A stretch of DNA of 64,000 nucleotides from JAHBNG01 sp039028975 (GCA_039028975.1 JBCCHB010000009.1:62001-126000), one strand, 5' to 3'; positions 16,817-26,042 are shown, numbered from the stretch's first letter. Made by a program: numbers and translations. The notes: generated by a model from the letters alone, not told the origin.

Positions 16817-17752
16817 ATGTCCACTCAATCGATACCATCACTCACATCTTCCGCTGAGATTACCCAACTTCAAGTCATCGGCATTCGTTATCGACGTAGC
16901 ACGCTTGCCCCTGGAGACGAGCGATCGCTTGATGCATACAGTGACGCCCAGGTATATTCGGCTGCTAATGTTCCATATCAAATTGTGGAGCCACGCTTTC
17001 CCGATGCTCAACGAGTTGAGGATGAACCAAGGAATTTGGGGACATTGGGTGGTAAGATCGCAGATGTGGTTGCCTCCGCCCGGCAGGAGAATAAGGCAAT
17101 TCTGATGACTGGTGGGGACTGTTGCCACATTACAGGTATATTCGGCGGCCTTCAGGACGTGCATGGCCCTCAAGTCAAAGTCGGATTGGTCTGGTTGGAT
17201 GCCCACGGTGATTTCAACACGCCCAATACCACCTTATCTGGCATGTTGGGGGGGATGCCTGTGGCCGTCTGCGCTGGACTGGCTTATCCTCAATGGCGAG
17301 AGGGATCTCACATTGTGTCACCCCTTCCAACTGACCGTATTCTCATGGTCGATGTGCGCAATTTGGATCCAGCAGAAGAACAGTTGATTCGCGCAACAGA
17401 TGTTGCTATTGTATCCGTTGATCCAAATTCCTCTTCCCAGGAATCCGCTGATAGCGAGCTGCAACGTGCTGTCAATACCCTCTCTTCCCGCTGTGATCTC
17501 ATCTATTTACACATTGATTCCGACATCCTCGATGAGTCATACGTGCCAAATCATGGTACCAAGGAACCTAACGGACCTAATATGGCCCAGGTGCAGTCAA
17601 TTATTGGGACAGTCATGGCCACAGGGAAAGTTGCCGTGTTGGCGGTGGTTTCCGTCTATGGGGAAGGTGAAGGGCGTGAGAAGAGCGTCGAATCTGGTAT
17701 TGAGCTGATTCGTAGCGGGCTAAACGCTTGGTCTCAGTATGGCATGGGATAA
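16817..17752 (+). CDS. arginase/ureohydrolase-fold protein with altered metal site
   Basis: A 311-aa ureohydrolase-family protein. The DAHGDFNTP block and IDSDILDESYVPNH correspond to the Mn-binding DAHxD and SxDxDxxDP blocks. The first block reads GGDCCHITG instead of GGDHS: the usual His ligand is replaced by Cys-Cys with His shifted one place. Family members hydrolyse arginine, agmatine or formimidoglutamate in the cytoplasm. The altered ligand leaves the activity uncertain. The start is 4 bp after the stop of the membrane-module gene, suggesting a shared transcript. Confidence 0.8.
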   Translation: MSTQSIPSLTSSAEITQLQVIGIRYRRSTLAPGDERSLDAYSDAQVYSAANVPYQIVEPRFPDAQRVEDEPRNLGTLGGKIADVVASARQENKAILMTGGDCCHITGIFGGLQDVHGPQVKVGLVWLDAHGDFNTPNTTLSGMLGGMPVAVCAGLAYPQWREGSHIVSPLPTDRILMVDVRNLDPAEEQLIRATDVAIVSVDPNSSSQESADSELQRAVNTLSSRCDLIYLHIDSDILDESYVPNHGTKEPNGPNMAQVQSIIGTVMATGKVAVLAVVSVYGEGEGREKSVESGIELIRSGLNAWSQYGMG

Positions 17753-17867
17753 TTGAATGGGGCAACAGCTGTTAAGCTTACGACCATTTCAAGAGATAAG
17801 ATTGCCGTACGCCTACGGAAAGTTTGGAGGACCATTCCGCTATTCGATGGTACATTGCAGGAAGAGG

Positions 17868-17900
17868 CCTAGCTTATGTACGCTTTGGGCATAAGCTAGG
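17868..17900. terminator. hairpin between convergent genes
   Basis: CCTAGCTTATG (17868-17878) and CATAAGCTAGG (17890-17900) form a perfect 11-bp stem with an 11-nt loop. It contains the TAG stop of the minus-strand manA. No T-run follows on either strand, so a bidirectional terminator is likely but not certain. Confidence 0.55.
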
Positions 17901-18879
17901 GTGTGAAGACACGTAAGAGGGTACAATCTTCCATCGCCTCAACGGCAAAGTTTCCAAGGACGGCTGGCAGTAAGATCCACTCGATGGCTTTACTCTCGAC
18001 TGGTGTACCTGACCAGTGCAATTTGGCCTCTCCAGAGAGTACTGCCCAGATCTCAAAGGTATTCCCATCGCAAGCACCCTCTATGGTTTTGCCTTTTGGT
18101 GCCATAATTCGTTCTGTGTGAAAGTATTGGCAGTGGCCGATATTTTCACTACGTAATCCATTGTTATTGAGTGGAGCTGGCCTTAAAACATTCGGCTCAA
18201 TCAAGTCAAAATTCAACACATCTAATGCCTGTTCGACATGAATCGGTCGTGGGCGTCCCCAATCATAGATGCGGTATGTTGTGTCACTATTCTGCTGAAT
18301 TTCCGCAACGATCACACCGGGACCCAGTGCGTGAATGGAGCCTGCTGGAACCATGATAACGTCCCCTGATTTGACAGGAACCCTGTGTAGCCATTCATCC
18401 ACCTTGTCTTCTGCAATGGCCTGAGCAAATATCTCTTTGGTGACACCTGTCTCAAAACCAAAGATGATTTCTGCATTAGGTTTGGCGTGGAGGACAACCC
18501 ACATTTCGGTCTTCCCAAAGTCACTTTCATGGGCCAAGCCATACTCGTCATCAGGGTGAACCTGGACAGAGAGCCAGTTATTAGCATCTAGCAATTTAAT
18601 GAGCAATGGAAAGCGTGACCGCTCTAGGGCAAACCGATTTCGAGAACCAACTAATGATTCCCCTAACTGCTCTTGAACTTGTGGCAACGTCAACCCGGAT
18701 AGTTCACCAGAGCGAACAATGGTAGAACCATTCGGGTGTCCTGCAATCTCCCAACTCTCTGCGACTATACCTGTTGGGATTGTGCGTCCCAGTACAGTTT
18801 CCAAATTTCGCCCACCCCATGGATAATCTTTGAAGGTAGGGTGAAACATGAGAGGGTATATTGTATCATTGTGTGACAT
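17896..18879 (-). CDS. manA: mannose-6-phosphate isomerase, class I
   Basis: A 327-aa cupin-fold metalloenzyme that interconverts mannose-6-phosphate and fructose-6-phosphate. The zinc ligands are visible in QVHPDD, GKTEMW and PAGSIHALG. The C-terminal family segment EIQQNSDTTYRIYDWGR, with the active-site Arg, is complete. The N-terminus FKDYPWGGRNLE is also typical. The length matches short bacterial ManA proteins. It could feed mannose units into the phosphohexomutase seen at the left end of the window. It is transcribed alone towards the arginase-fold gene. Confidence 0.93.
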   Translation of the reverse strand: MSHNDTIYPLMFHPTFKDYPWGGRNLETVLGRTIPTGIVAESWEIAGHPNGSTIVRSGELSGLTLPQVQEQLGESLVGSRNRFALERSRFPLLIKLLDANNWLSVQVHPDDEYGLAHESDFGKTEMWVVLHAKPNAEIIFGFETGVTKEIFAQAIAEDKVDEWLHRVPVKSGDVIMVPAGSIHALGPGVIVAEIQQNSDTTYRIYDWGRPRPIHVEQALDVLNFDLIEPNVLRPAPLNNNGLRSENIGHCQYFHTERIMAPKGKTIEGACDGNTFEIWAVLSGEAKLHWSGTPVESKAIEWILLPAVLGNFAVEAMEDCTLLRVFTP

Positions 18880-19031
18880 ATCTCTAACTGATATTCCTGC
18901 TATGTGTTTTCTCGGTATATTCAGCTCTAGTATAGTTTTTGCCAGGTCAATTTTGCCCCAGCTTTTGCTCGATTCACCCTGAAGAATTCAAAAACCGGAG
19001 GTTTTTCCCGTGTACATAAGGACAAGTTCCA

Positions 19032-19125
19032 TATAGATGGCCAGAAAAGTTTTCTACTTCCTTCTTGGAGTTTCCCAGAGTATTTGGGGCAAGTGTCGGG
19101 ACAAGACTTTTCTGGCGGGACTATA
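19032..19125 (+). repeat. family-1 miniature repeat, copy B (best preserved)
   Basis: 94 bp from TATAGATGGCCAGAAAAG to GACTTTTCTGGCGGGACTATA. The ends are imperfect inverted repeats: CCAGAAAAGT on the left, ACTTTTCTGG on the right, each about 10 bp from a TATA end. The centre holds CTTGGAGTTTCCCAGAG and GTCGGGACAAGAC. A diverged relative may occupy 18932-19017 just upstream (TATAG…GCCAGGTCAATTTTGCCCC). The remaining sequence, 19126-19360, shows nothing recognisable. Confidence 0.85.
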
Positions 19126-19360
19126 TTCACAGGGTGAGCTTTATCTGGTCATTTATAGTGTACCACTAAATCCTCACCGGGGCTATGGTTCTCTTGGCCT
19201 ATTTCGTTACAAAAATCCCACGATTTTGACAGGAAAAAAAATAACCTTGGTCGAGCGCACCATTATTGACAGATCATGGGGCTTCTCAGAGGTGTTCCAT
19301 CGAATGCATTGATAGGCATCGCGTGAAGTTGACGGGATGACACTGCGAGCCACCGAAACT

Positions 19361-22300
19361 CTATTCGGATACCTTCTTCAATGAGGCCACAGATGCGAGC
19401 AACTTCTTGACGCCAACTCCCGGAAATGCAATTGTAACCTCCTCATCGCCAGAAACAGGGAGGCTCTCAATTATCGTACCGGTACCAAACGATTCGTGCT
19501 GCACGTTTTCTCCGCGCTTGAACTGAGTCTCCACTTCGGCATTTTGGCTGTGATCGGGGCGACGAATGGCTTGACGTCCGCCGCGAGAGGAAGTGAATGA
19601 GATACGTTCTCTTGACGGCGACCCATCGGAGGTGGGAGACCAGTACGTTTGGCTTCCCGAACTGAGATGCTGACGATCTGATTTGCCCGATTTGTATTGC
19701 GTTCCTTCTGAGAATTCAGATCCATCGAATTCATCAAACCCGTCATAGTCTTGTTCAAATTCATCATCAATGTCGTCGCTGACATTCCTAGACCAATCCG
19801 AATCCCAAGAGGTGGCTTGATGATAGCTGACTTCTTGGCGACTGTGGCGATCGACCATACCTTGTAATAGATGGGCCGGAACCTCGTCTAGAAATCGGCT
19901 AGGAACCTGTTGGGTTGGTTCACCCCAAAGGTTGCGCTTAAAGGCATGGACCAAGTATAGGCGCTTTTCGGCACGTGTAATGCCAACATAATATAGACGC
20001 CTCTCCTCGGCCATTTCTTCCAAGTCACCGCTCTCAATACTGCGAATATGAGGTAGAATGCCATCCTCCATACCAACAATAAAGACCACCGGATACTCCA
20101 GCCCTTTGGCTGTATGCAGTGTCATCAATGTGACTGCACCACTTCCCTCGTCGAGCTGATCCGCATCCGAAACCAAGCTTACTTCTTCTAGCATGAGGGT
20201 CAAAGGAGTCTGACCTGGCTCTAGATCGGCCATCTCCGGCTTATATTGGGCGGCTACGCCACGTAGCTCCTGAAGGTTGGCAAAGCGTTCTTCACCTTCA
20301 TCGGTCCCATCTCGTAGCGATTTGATGTAGGTGGCCTCATCCAAAATTAGATCCATCAGGTCTGCCACACTTTCGTAGCGTTCATTGCGCCGAATAACTA
20401 ACCATGACTCTAGCATCTCTGTGAAGGCAACCAATGCATTACGGCCACGGCTTTGAATGGCAGGTACCTGAGAGACTGACGGCGGCAGCTCCCGCTGCAA
20501 AAGTTGAGAAGCCCCCTCTGCTCCATGGCGCAGTACAAGAAGTGCTTCATACATGGTAACGCTATTCTCCGCTGCCCAGCTTTTGAGGGTACTATAGGTC
20601 TTTACGCCGATTCCCCTGGTCGGTTCATTGATGATGCGATCCATGGCCACGGAGTCTGCTGGGTTGTGGACAAGCCGCAAATAAGCCAGCGCATCCTTGA
20701 TCTCTTTACGTTCATAAAATCGAGTTGCGCCAACCAGTTTGTGCTTGATACTTCGGGTTACAAAGACCTCTTCTAGCGCGCGGCTTTGGGCATTGGTTCG
20801 GTACATGATGGCACAATCACCCCAATCAACCTCACCACTGCCGACCAGCCGCTCAATTTCATCGCAGACCCAAGCCGCTTCTTCAATGGCATTGTAGGCT
20901 TCATAGACTGTCACCAACTGCCCTTTTCCATTCTCCGTACGGAGCCGTTTAGGGGTCCGATTGACGTTGTGTTCGATGACTGCATTGGCTACATCCAAAA
21001 TCATCTGGGTGCTACGATAGTTCTGTTCTAGCAAAATGACTTTGGCGTCTGGGTATTCATGACGGAAGTTGCGCACATTTCGGTAGTCTGCGCCGCGAAA
21101 GCGGTAAATCGAATTATGTACAACGATGCCCCCTGCTGCGTAGTTTCGGTAGGTTGGGACTGAAAGATCATAGACGTACCCACTATACTCCTGGCGTGAT
21201 ACAGAGACGATCTCGTCTTCGATAATTTGGTTTTGAGCATCAATAACTGGAACAATTGCTCCGGGGACAAGGTGCCCGATTGGCATGAAGTCGAAGTTTT
21301 CTTGGGTTAATTTCGCCCTCCGCCAAATGCGTGCATCGGGAACCGCATATTGCAGACTGCTTAGCGTATCTTCCATATGATCATAGTCGCCGTGATTACG
21401 TCTCGCAGCCCAATAGTGATTCTTATGACACTTTGTGGGTAATACTTGGCCGACCTGCTCTCGAAACGTATCATCTGAGCTACAGATCGATAACTCATGC
21501 AGATGCCAGGGATCCTGCATCTGTGTCCAGCGAGTTCGCCCTTGGCGTTTTTTCATACTCCCAAACATTCGAAGTGAGATCGTTTTTCGTACACTCTTCC
21601 CTCGAATGGTTGCCTGAGGTACATGGTGAGGGTGTTCCAATGAGATGCCTAAATCATCTGCAAGGTGAACCGCAGATGCGCGAGTATCCAAATCCTGGAA
21701 TAGTTGACGAATTTCCTTATCACCCATTGCCATGCGACGACCACTTGCATAAAAGCAGGCCGTTGGTAGGCTATACTGGGCAGACAAAAGTGATTCCCAG
21801 TACGCAGCTTCAGAAGTAGTCGTACACGCCTTAAGGAGCCAAATCGCATCCCCACGTTCCTGACGTAGCCTCTCCATAAATCCTGGATAGGCTTTTTTAC
21901 CAACGGAACGCGTCGATCCCGTTCGGCCGATACGATAGCCTAGCGCCTTTGAATACATCAAGTACACATAGTTGTATCCAGAGTGTGGGGCGAAGCGACC
22001 AAATACACAATGCTCTGGAGTGGCTGTGAGGCGACGTCCCCCTTTGGTTTCGAGAACGACCACGGGACCATCATATTGTCTTTTTGGAATTGCATCGATT
22101 TTTCCCATGGCACAACTTCCGTGACCGGCTCCTGCAATCACTGAATCGCCCAACTGAAGTTGCTCAATGGGTTTGGGACCGTCTGCTGTTTCGACCAAGG
22201 TACCTGCTACGACACATTGATCTTCATCCCCTACGGCAAAGACGTTCTGCTGACCATGGGGCTTATTGGCAAGCATCCGGATCAGCTCAAACTGAGCTGA

Positions 22301-23002
22301 ATTGGTATCTTGAAACTCATCGACCAGAATATACTGCCACTTCTGCTGATACTTGGCGCGCACCTCTATGTTTTGACGCATGAGGAGTGTACTTTTCATC
22401 AACAGATCGTCAAAATCCATAGCGTTGTTTTGAAGGAGCACTTCTTGATAACGGGTGTAGACGCGTCCGGCGATTTCGTGGGGATAGGATTGAGGACGAT
22501 GATCCCTAGGCGTAACGAGCTCATTCTTTTGTTTACTGATATGAGATTTGATGAAGTTGGGGCTGTACAGCTTCTCGTCAATGTTGAGGTCACGCATAAT
22601 GCCGCGGATGAGCGAGCGCTGATCGGCCGTATCGTAGATGACCCAATTGCGGGCATATCCAATGGCATCGGTTTCTACTCGCAAAATACGCGCACAGATG
22701 GAGTGAAAGGTCCCAATGGTAAGACCTCCTAATCTTGCCGGTTGCCCAGGCAAGGGTGGACCAAAGCGGTCTTCCAAGGTTACCTCAACCCGTTCGCGCA
22801 TTTCTCTAGCTGCTTTGTTGGTAAAGGTAACAGCCAGGATTTGCCAAGGGGCAACGTTGGCTTCTTCAATTAAGTAGGCAATGCGGTTGGTCAATACACG
22901 GGTCTTTCCCGAGCCTGGACCAGCCAAAACCAGCACCGGCCCGTGTATAGTCTGAACTGCTTGAGCTTGTTCTAGGTTTAATCCTGCAAGCAATTTGCTC
23001 AT
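19361..23002 (-). CDS. pcrA: UvrD/PcrA-type DNA helicase precursor containing an intein
   Basis: A 1213-aa precursor. The helicase (about 845 aa after splicing) has Walker A LAGPGSGKT, motif Ia AVTFTNKAAREMRER, Walker B ILVDEFQDTN, motif III DQSIYRFRGADYRN (interrupted by the intein), motif IV LEQNYRST, motif V TLHTAKGLEYPVVFI and motif VI RRLYYVGITRAEKRLYL. It ends with a PcrA-like C-terminal Tudor-type tail (QHESFGTGTIIESL…VTIAFPGVGVKKLL). Family role: 3'-5' helicase in nucleotide excision repair, replication restart and removal of proteins from DNA. The intein occupies residues 263-630, so activity depends on splicing. Confidence 0.95.
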   Translation of the reverse strand: MSKLLAGLNLEQAQAVQTIHGPVLVLAGPGSGKTRVLTNRIAYLIEEANVAPWQILAVTFTNKAAREMRERVEVTLEDRFGPPLPGQPARLGGLTIGTFHSICARILRVETDAIGYARNWVIYDTADQRSLIRGIMRDLNIDEKLYSPNFIKSHISKQKNELVTPRDHRPQSYPHEIAGRVYTRYQEVLLQNNAMDFDDLLMKSTLLMRQNIEVRAKYQQKWQYILVDEFQDTNSAQFELIRMLANKPHGQQNVFAVGDEDQCVVAGTLVETADGPKPIEQLQLGDSVIAGAGHGSCAMGKIDAIPKRQYDGPVVVLETKGGRRLTATPEHCVFGRFAPHSGYNYVYLMYSKALGYRIGRTGSTRSVGKKAYPGFMERLRQERGDAIWLLKACTTTSEAAYWESLLSAQYSLPTACFYASGRRMAMGDKEIRQLFQDLDTRASAVHLADDLGISLEHPHHVPQATIRGKSVRKTISLRMFGSMKKRQGRTRWTQMQDPWHLHELSICSSDDTFREQVGQVLPTKCHKNHYWAARRNHGDYDHMEDTLSSLQYAVPDARIWRRAKLTQENFDFMPIGHLVPGAIVPVIDAQNQIIEDEIVSVSRQEYSGYVYDLSVPTYRNYAAGGIVVHNSIYRFRGADYRNVRNFRHEYPDAKVILLEQNYRSTQMILDVANAVIEHNVNRTPKRLRTENGKGQLVTVYEAYNAIEEAAWVCDEIERLVGSGEVDWGDCAIMYRTNAQSRALEEVFVTRSIKHKLVGATRFYERKEIKDALAYLRLVHNPADSVAMDRIINEPTRGIGVKTYSTLKSWAAENSVTMYEALLVLRHGAEGASQLLQRELPPSVSQVPAIQSRGRNALVAFTEMLESWLVIRRNERYESVADLMDLILDEATYIKSLRDGTDEGEERFANLQELRGVAAQYKPEMADLEPGQTPLTLMLEEVSLVSDADQLDEGSGAVTLMTLHTAKGLEYPVVFIVGMEDGILPHIRSIESGDLEEMAEERRLYYVGITRAEKRLYLVHAFKRNLWGEPTQQVPSRFLDEVPAHLLQGMVDRHSRQEVSYHQATSWDSDWSRNVSDDIDDEFEQDYDGFDEFDGSEFSEGTQYKSGKSDRQHLSSGSQTYWSPTSDGSPSRERISFTSSRGGRQAIRRPDHSQNAEVETQFKRGENVQHESFGTGTIIESLPVSGDEEVTIAFPGVGVKKLLASVASLKKVSE
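21113..22216 (-). mobile_element. intein in PcrA motif III, GIY-YIG-like nuclease region
   Basis: A 368-aa in-frame insert between GDEDQ and SIYRFRG, beginning with Cys263 and ending GGIVVHN at Asn630, with Ser631 as +1 residue. Splicing blocks: N1 CVVAGTLVETADGPKPIEQL, N3 TATPEHCVFG (TxxH), C-terminal YVYDLSVPTYRNYAAGG plus HN. No LAGLIDADG motif is seen. Instead residues ~345-410 read YVYLMYSKALGYRIGRTG, then ERLR and YWESLLSAQY. This fits a GIY-YIG nuclease of the T5orf172/MUG113 kind, with catalytic Tyr, Arg and Glu. Splicing elements look intact; nuclease activity is inferred. Confidence 0.9.
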
Positions 23003-23149
23003 CCGTTTCCTTCTTCTCTAGTTGTCATTTACTTCTATCTTCTCTCCTAATGTCACTAAGGAACGAGAATATAACAATACCTAACGCAAGCTCTCTCGGG
23101 TACTCGGGATGACAGGAGATATGTTTCGGGTTTTGTTTTATCCTGCTTT

Positions 23150-24241
23150 CTAGCCATCTTCGCCCTTAAGCAAACGTAGATAGCTTTCATAGCGCTCTTT
23201 TGCAATGCGTCCCTGCTCTACGGCAACCTGAACGGCACACCCTGGCTCATGATTGTGGGTACAATTGGGAAAGCGGCACTCATTTACATAGGGTTCTATA
23301 TCAATAAAGTAGAACCCGAGGTCGGCGGGATCAATATCATAGAGACCTAACTCGCGAATTCCTGGCGTGTCGGCCACAAAGGTCGATTGCCCAAAAGGGA
23401 GAGCCAGCAGGTGGGCCGCACGGGTAGTATGCTTTCCTTTATTGAGAAAGGTGCGCAAATCACCCGTCTCTAGGCCAAATTCGGGATGAAGGGCATTAAT
23501 TAGGCTGCTCTTCCCTACACCACTGGGGCCTGTAATGGCTGTTATCTGGCCACTTAGCAACTCCCGCAATTGGTCAATCCCTTCACCCGTTTCAGCACTG
23601 GAATAGACGAGTGGATAGCCAATCTGCTCATACGTCGAGAAGATAGCTTGGGCAGCCACTTTCCCAGTGAGATCAACTTTATTGATGCAGATAACCGTCG
23701 GCAATTCATTATATTCAGCAATGACCAGAAACCGATCCAGCATCCGCAAATGGGGTTCGGGCTGCGCCGCGGCAAAGATGACCAGCACTTGATCCGGATT
23801 GGCTAGAATCACATCCTCCGCAAGGATGTGGGTGCCCGGCCGCTGACGACTCAGAACGGTTTCGCGCTCTTCGATCTGCTCAATCTTGCCTTGGCTTTCG
23901 CCATTGGGAAGCACCCAAACCCGATCCCCTACGGCAACCAACGTATCTTTGGTTTGATCCTGTCGGAGACGGCGCCTCACTTCACAGAGCCGGATTGTGG
24001 GAGTTGTGTCTGAATTCTCTGGCGAGTTAATCTGTACCTCAAAGTGGTGTCCTAAGGCACGTATAACAATACCTGACAGCAGATTCTTGGAGGCACGCTT
24101 CGGCCGAGACTTGCGGTTTCGCTTCGCTAGATATTCTGCATCTTCATAGAGCGCGTCCTCATACTCTTCATCATACTCAAGATAGTCCTGCCAGTTTTTT
24201 TCCTGACTGCTCAAGCGATAAGGCTCCTTTGTTTGTTTCAA
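23150..24241 (-). CDS. rsgA: ribosome biogenesis GTPase RsgA
   Basis: A 363-aa circularly permuted GTPase. An acidic/basic N-terminal extension and an OB-fold region (SGIVIRALGHHFEVQI) precede the permuted G motifs: G4 CINKVDL, G1 GPSGVGKSSLINAL and G3 DTPGIRELG. The C-terminal zinc knuckle CRFPNCTHNHEPGC is complete. RsgA binds the 30S subunit late in assembly and hydrolyses GTP there. The ~50-residue charged N-terminal extension (DEEYEDALYEDAEYLAKRNRKSRPKR) is longer than usual. It is transcribed away from the decarboxylase gene. Confidence 0.95.
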   Translation of the reverse strand: MKQTKEPYRLSSQEKNWQDYLEYDEEYEDALYEDAEYLAKRNRKSRPKRASKNLLSGIVIRALGHHFEVQINSPENSDTTPTIRLCEVRRRLRQDQTKDTLVAVGDRVWVLPNGESQGKIEQIEERETVLSRQRPGTHILAEDVILANPDQVLVIFAAAQPEPHLRMLDRFLVIAEYNELPTVICINKVDLTGKVAAQAIFSTYEQIGYPLVYSSAETGEGIDQLRELLSGQITAITGPSGVGKSSLINALHPEFGLETGDLRTFLNKGKHTTRAAHLLALPFGQSTFVADTPGIRELGLYDIDPADLGFYFIDIEPYVNECRFPNCTHNHEPGCAVQVAVEQGRIAKERYESYLRLLKGEDG

Positions 24242-24433
24242 ACGTTCCCACTGATTTCTTACTACGCATCTGTGGCCTACCCGGATATTCCATGGCTGAG
24301 GTATTATGATGTATCTTCAATAATCTGAACTACAATTATACTGTAAGTAGAACATTCTCAATAACTGGCACTTTGCTTTTGCAAAGACTAGACCACCCGC
24401 CGTGATCAATCAAATAAATCCATTACTCTACAA

Positions 24434-25879
24434 ATGCTTATGAATCAACAACTTGCTACCGACCTCACTCATCAAACGACCATTTTAGAGCATACCCTGA
24501 ATGAAGCAACCGACTTTCTAAATACCTTAGCCGAGCGTTCCGTTGGCGCAATGGGCACCCCAGAGCAACCTTTGACCCTACTCACTGCCTTGCCTGAACA
24601 CGGTATCGGTGGGGTGGCTGCCTTGGAGCACTTCAAAGAAAGATATCTTCCTGGTATGAGCGCTAGCCCAGGCCCCCGCTATTGGGGCTTTGTCACAGGG
24701 GGCAGTACGCCCGCCGCGCTGGCTGGGGATTGGCTCACCTCTACATTGGATCAGAATGCACTTGGCTCTAAAGAATCAATTGCGCCTTGGCTAGAAGCGG
24801 AGACCATGGGGTTCCTACGCTCACTCTTTGGGCTGTCGAACAACCATATGGGATCCTTTGTGACTGGAGCCACCATGGCAAACGTAGTAGGGTTGGCAAC
24901 CGCTCGCCAATGGGTTGGCCATGAATTGGGCATCAATATTGCCGAAGAGGGGGTAGCAGCTGTAGGTGCTATCCCTATCTTATCAGCCACGCCCCATTCG
25001 AGCACTTACAAAGCCCTCTCCATGGTTGGGATGGGTAGGAATACTCTTCAATTGATTCAGTGTCTCCCCAACAGAGAGTCAATGGATATAGCCGATTTGG
25101 AGAGAAATCTTGTTCAGTTAGATGGGCGTCCTGGGATTGTGGTGGCCAGCGCGGGAACCGTCAATACGGTTGACTTCGATGATTTAGATGCGATTACACT
25201 TCTCAAAGAGCGATATCCATTTTGGCTGCATGTAGACGCAGCCTTTGGGGGCTTTGCGGCTTGTTCACCCAAATATGATCACCTGATTTCTGGTTTAGAT
25301 GAGGCCGATTCGATCACCATTGATGCCCATAAATGGCTCAATGTTCCCTATGATGGAGCCATGCAATTTACCCAGCGACCTGACCTCCAAGCACAAGTAT
25401 TTCAGAATGCTGCGGCCTACATTACCGAATTGACCGATCCGACCGACTATGTACATCGAACGCCGGAAAGCTCTCGGCGATTACGTGCGTTACCCGCTTG
25501 GTTTACACTGATAGCATACGGACGCAGTGGCTACCAGGAGATTGTCGAACGGAACTGTAGGTTGGTTCAGGAGCTGGCGGGGCGAATTGAGCAGAGCGAT
25601 CGGTTCTGCCTGTTGGCACCTGTGAGGTTAAATGGTATCTGCTTTACTTTGAAAAATGGCCGAAGCGGTGCATCGGAAGTTAGCCCAACCATGGAGCAGA
25701 TCCAAGACTTTCTAAATAGGTTAACGGCAGGTGGCAAACTCTTTCTTACCCCTACGGTTTTGTGGAACAGGCCAGCCATACGGGTATCGATTGTCAATTG
25801 GCAAACTGTTGAAGAGGATATCGAGATTGGCTGGAACGCACTGTTAAGGGCAGCAGAGGCAACCAGTTCAAGCGGTTAG
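24434..25879 (+). CDS. pyridoxal-dependent decarboxylase (group II)
   Basis: A 481-aa PLP enzyme of the aromatic-L-amino-acid/glutamate decarboxylase family. The PLP lysine lies in ITIDAHKWLNVPYD. The Asp that contacts the pyridine nitrogen is in HVDAAFGGFAA. PGPRYWGFVTGGSTPAALAGDWL near residue 80 is the family substrate region. The start is the ATG at 24434 or the one at 24440. The amino acid substrate (tryptophan, tyrosine/DOPA, diaminobutyrate) cannot be assigned. Transcription is monocistronic, ended by the hairpin at 25898. Confidence 0.9.
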   Translation: MLMNQQLATDLTHQTTILEHTLNEATDFLNTLAERSVGAMGTPEQPLTLLTALPEHGIGGVAALEHFKERYLPGMSASPGPRYWGFVTGGSTPAALAGDWLTSTLDQNALGSKESIAPWLEAETMGFLRSLFGLSNNHMGSFVTGATMANVVGLATARQWVGHELGINIAEEGVAAVGAIPILSATPHSSTYKALSMVGMGRNTLQLIQCLPNRESMDIADLERNLVQLDGRPGIVVASAGTVNTVDFDDLDAITLLKERYPFWLHVDAAFGGFAACSPKYDHLISGLDEADSITIDAHKWLNVPYDGAMQFTQRPDLQAQVFQNAAAYITELTDPTDYVHRTPESSRRLRALPAWFTLIAYGRSGYQEIVERNCRLVQELAGRIEQSDRFCLLAPVRLNGICFTLKNGRSGASEVSPTMEQIQDFLNRLTAGGKLFLTPTVLWNRPAIRVSIVNWQTVEEDIEIGWNALLRAAEATSSSG

Positions 25880-25897
25880 GGTTTAAAGAAGAAATAG

Positions 25898-25936
25898 AAA
25901 GCCCTTGTGTCAAACTGATTAACACAAGGGCTTTTT
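25898..25936 (+). terminator. rho-independent terminator after decarboxylase
   Basis: AAAGCCCTTGTGT (25898-25910) and ACACAAGGGCTTT (25922-25934) form a perfect 13-bp stem with an 11-nt loop, running into TTTTTTT. Confidence 0.93.
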
Positions 25937-25951
25937 TATGAAGCGATTAGG

Positions 25952-26042
25952 CTTAGCCAAAAAAGTCTTGTCCTGATTCTTGTCCAACCTCTTCTGTATA
26001 TTTTCGCAGAGGAAAGATGGAAAGATTTTGGCTACCTATATA
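25952..26042 (-). repeat. family-1 miniature repeat, copy F (reverse)
   Basis: Reverse orientation: AGCCAAAAAAGTCTTGTCC…TTTTGGCTACCTATATA. AGTCTTGTCC is the reverse complement of GGACAAGACT in copies B and D. It directly abuts copy G, with which it shares the TATA end at 26039-26042. Confidence 0.75.

Noticed and set aside
18932..19017. Possible ninth family-1 copy upstream of copy B
   Set aside because: The match (TATAG…GCCAGGTCAATTTTGCCCC) is too diverged to count as a copy without alignment statistics.
19037..19312. 91-codon plus-strand open frame
   Set aside because: It begins inside a family-1 repeat, has no Shine-Dalgarno, and its sequence is explained by the repeat plus non-coding DNA.
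23005..23149. Possible family-1 copy between pcrA and rsgA
   Set aside because: Only a TCGGGATGACAGGAGAT word is present, with no terminal arms.
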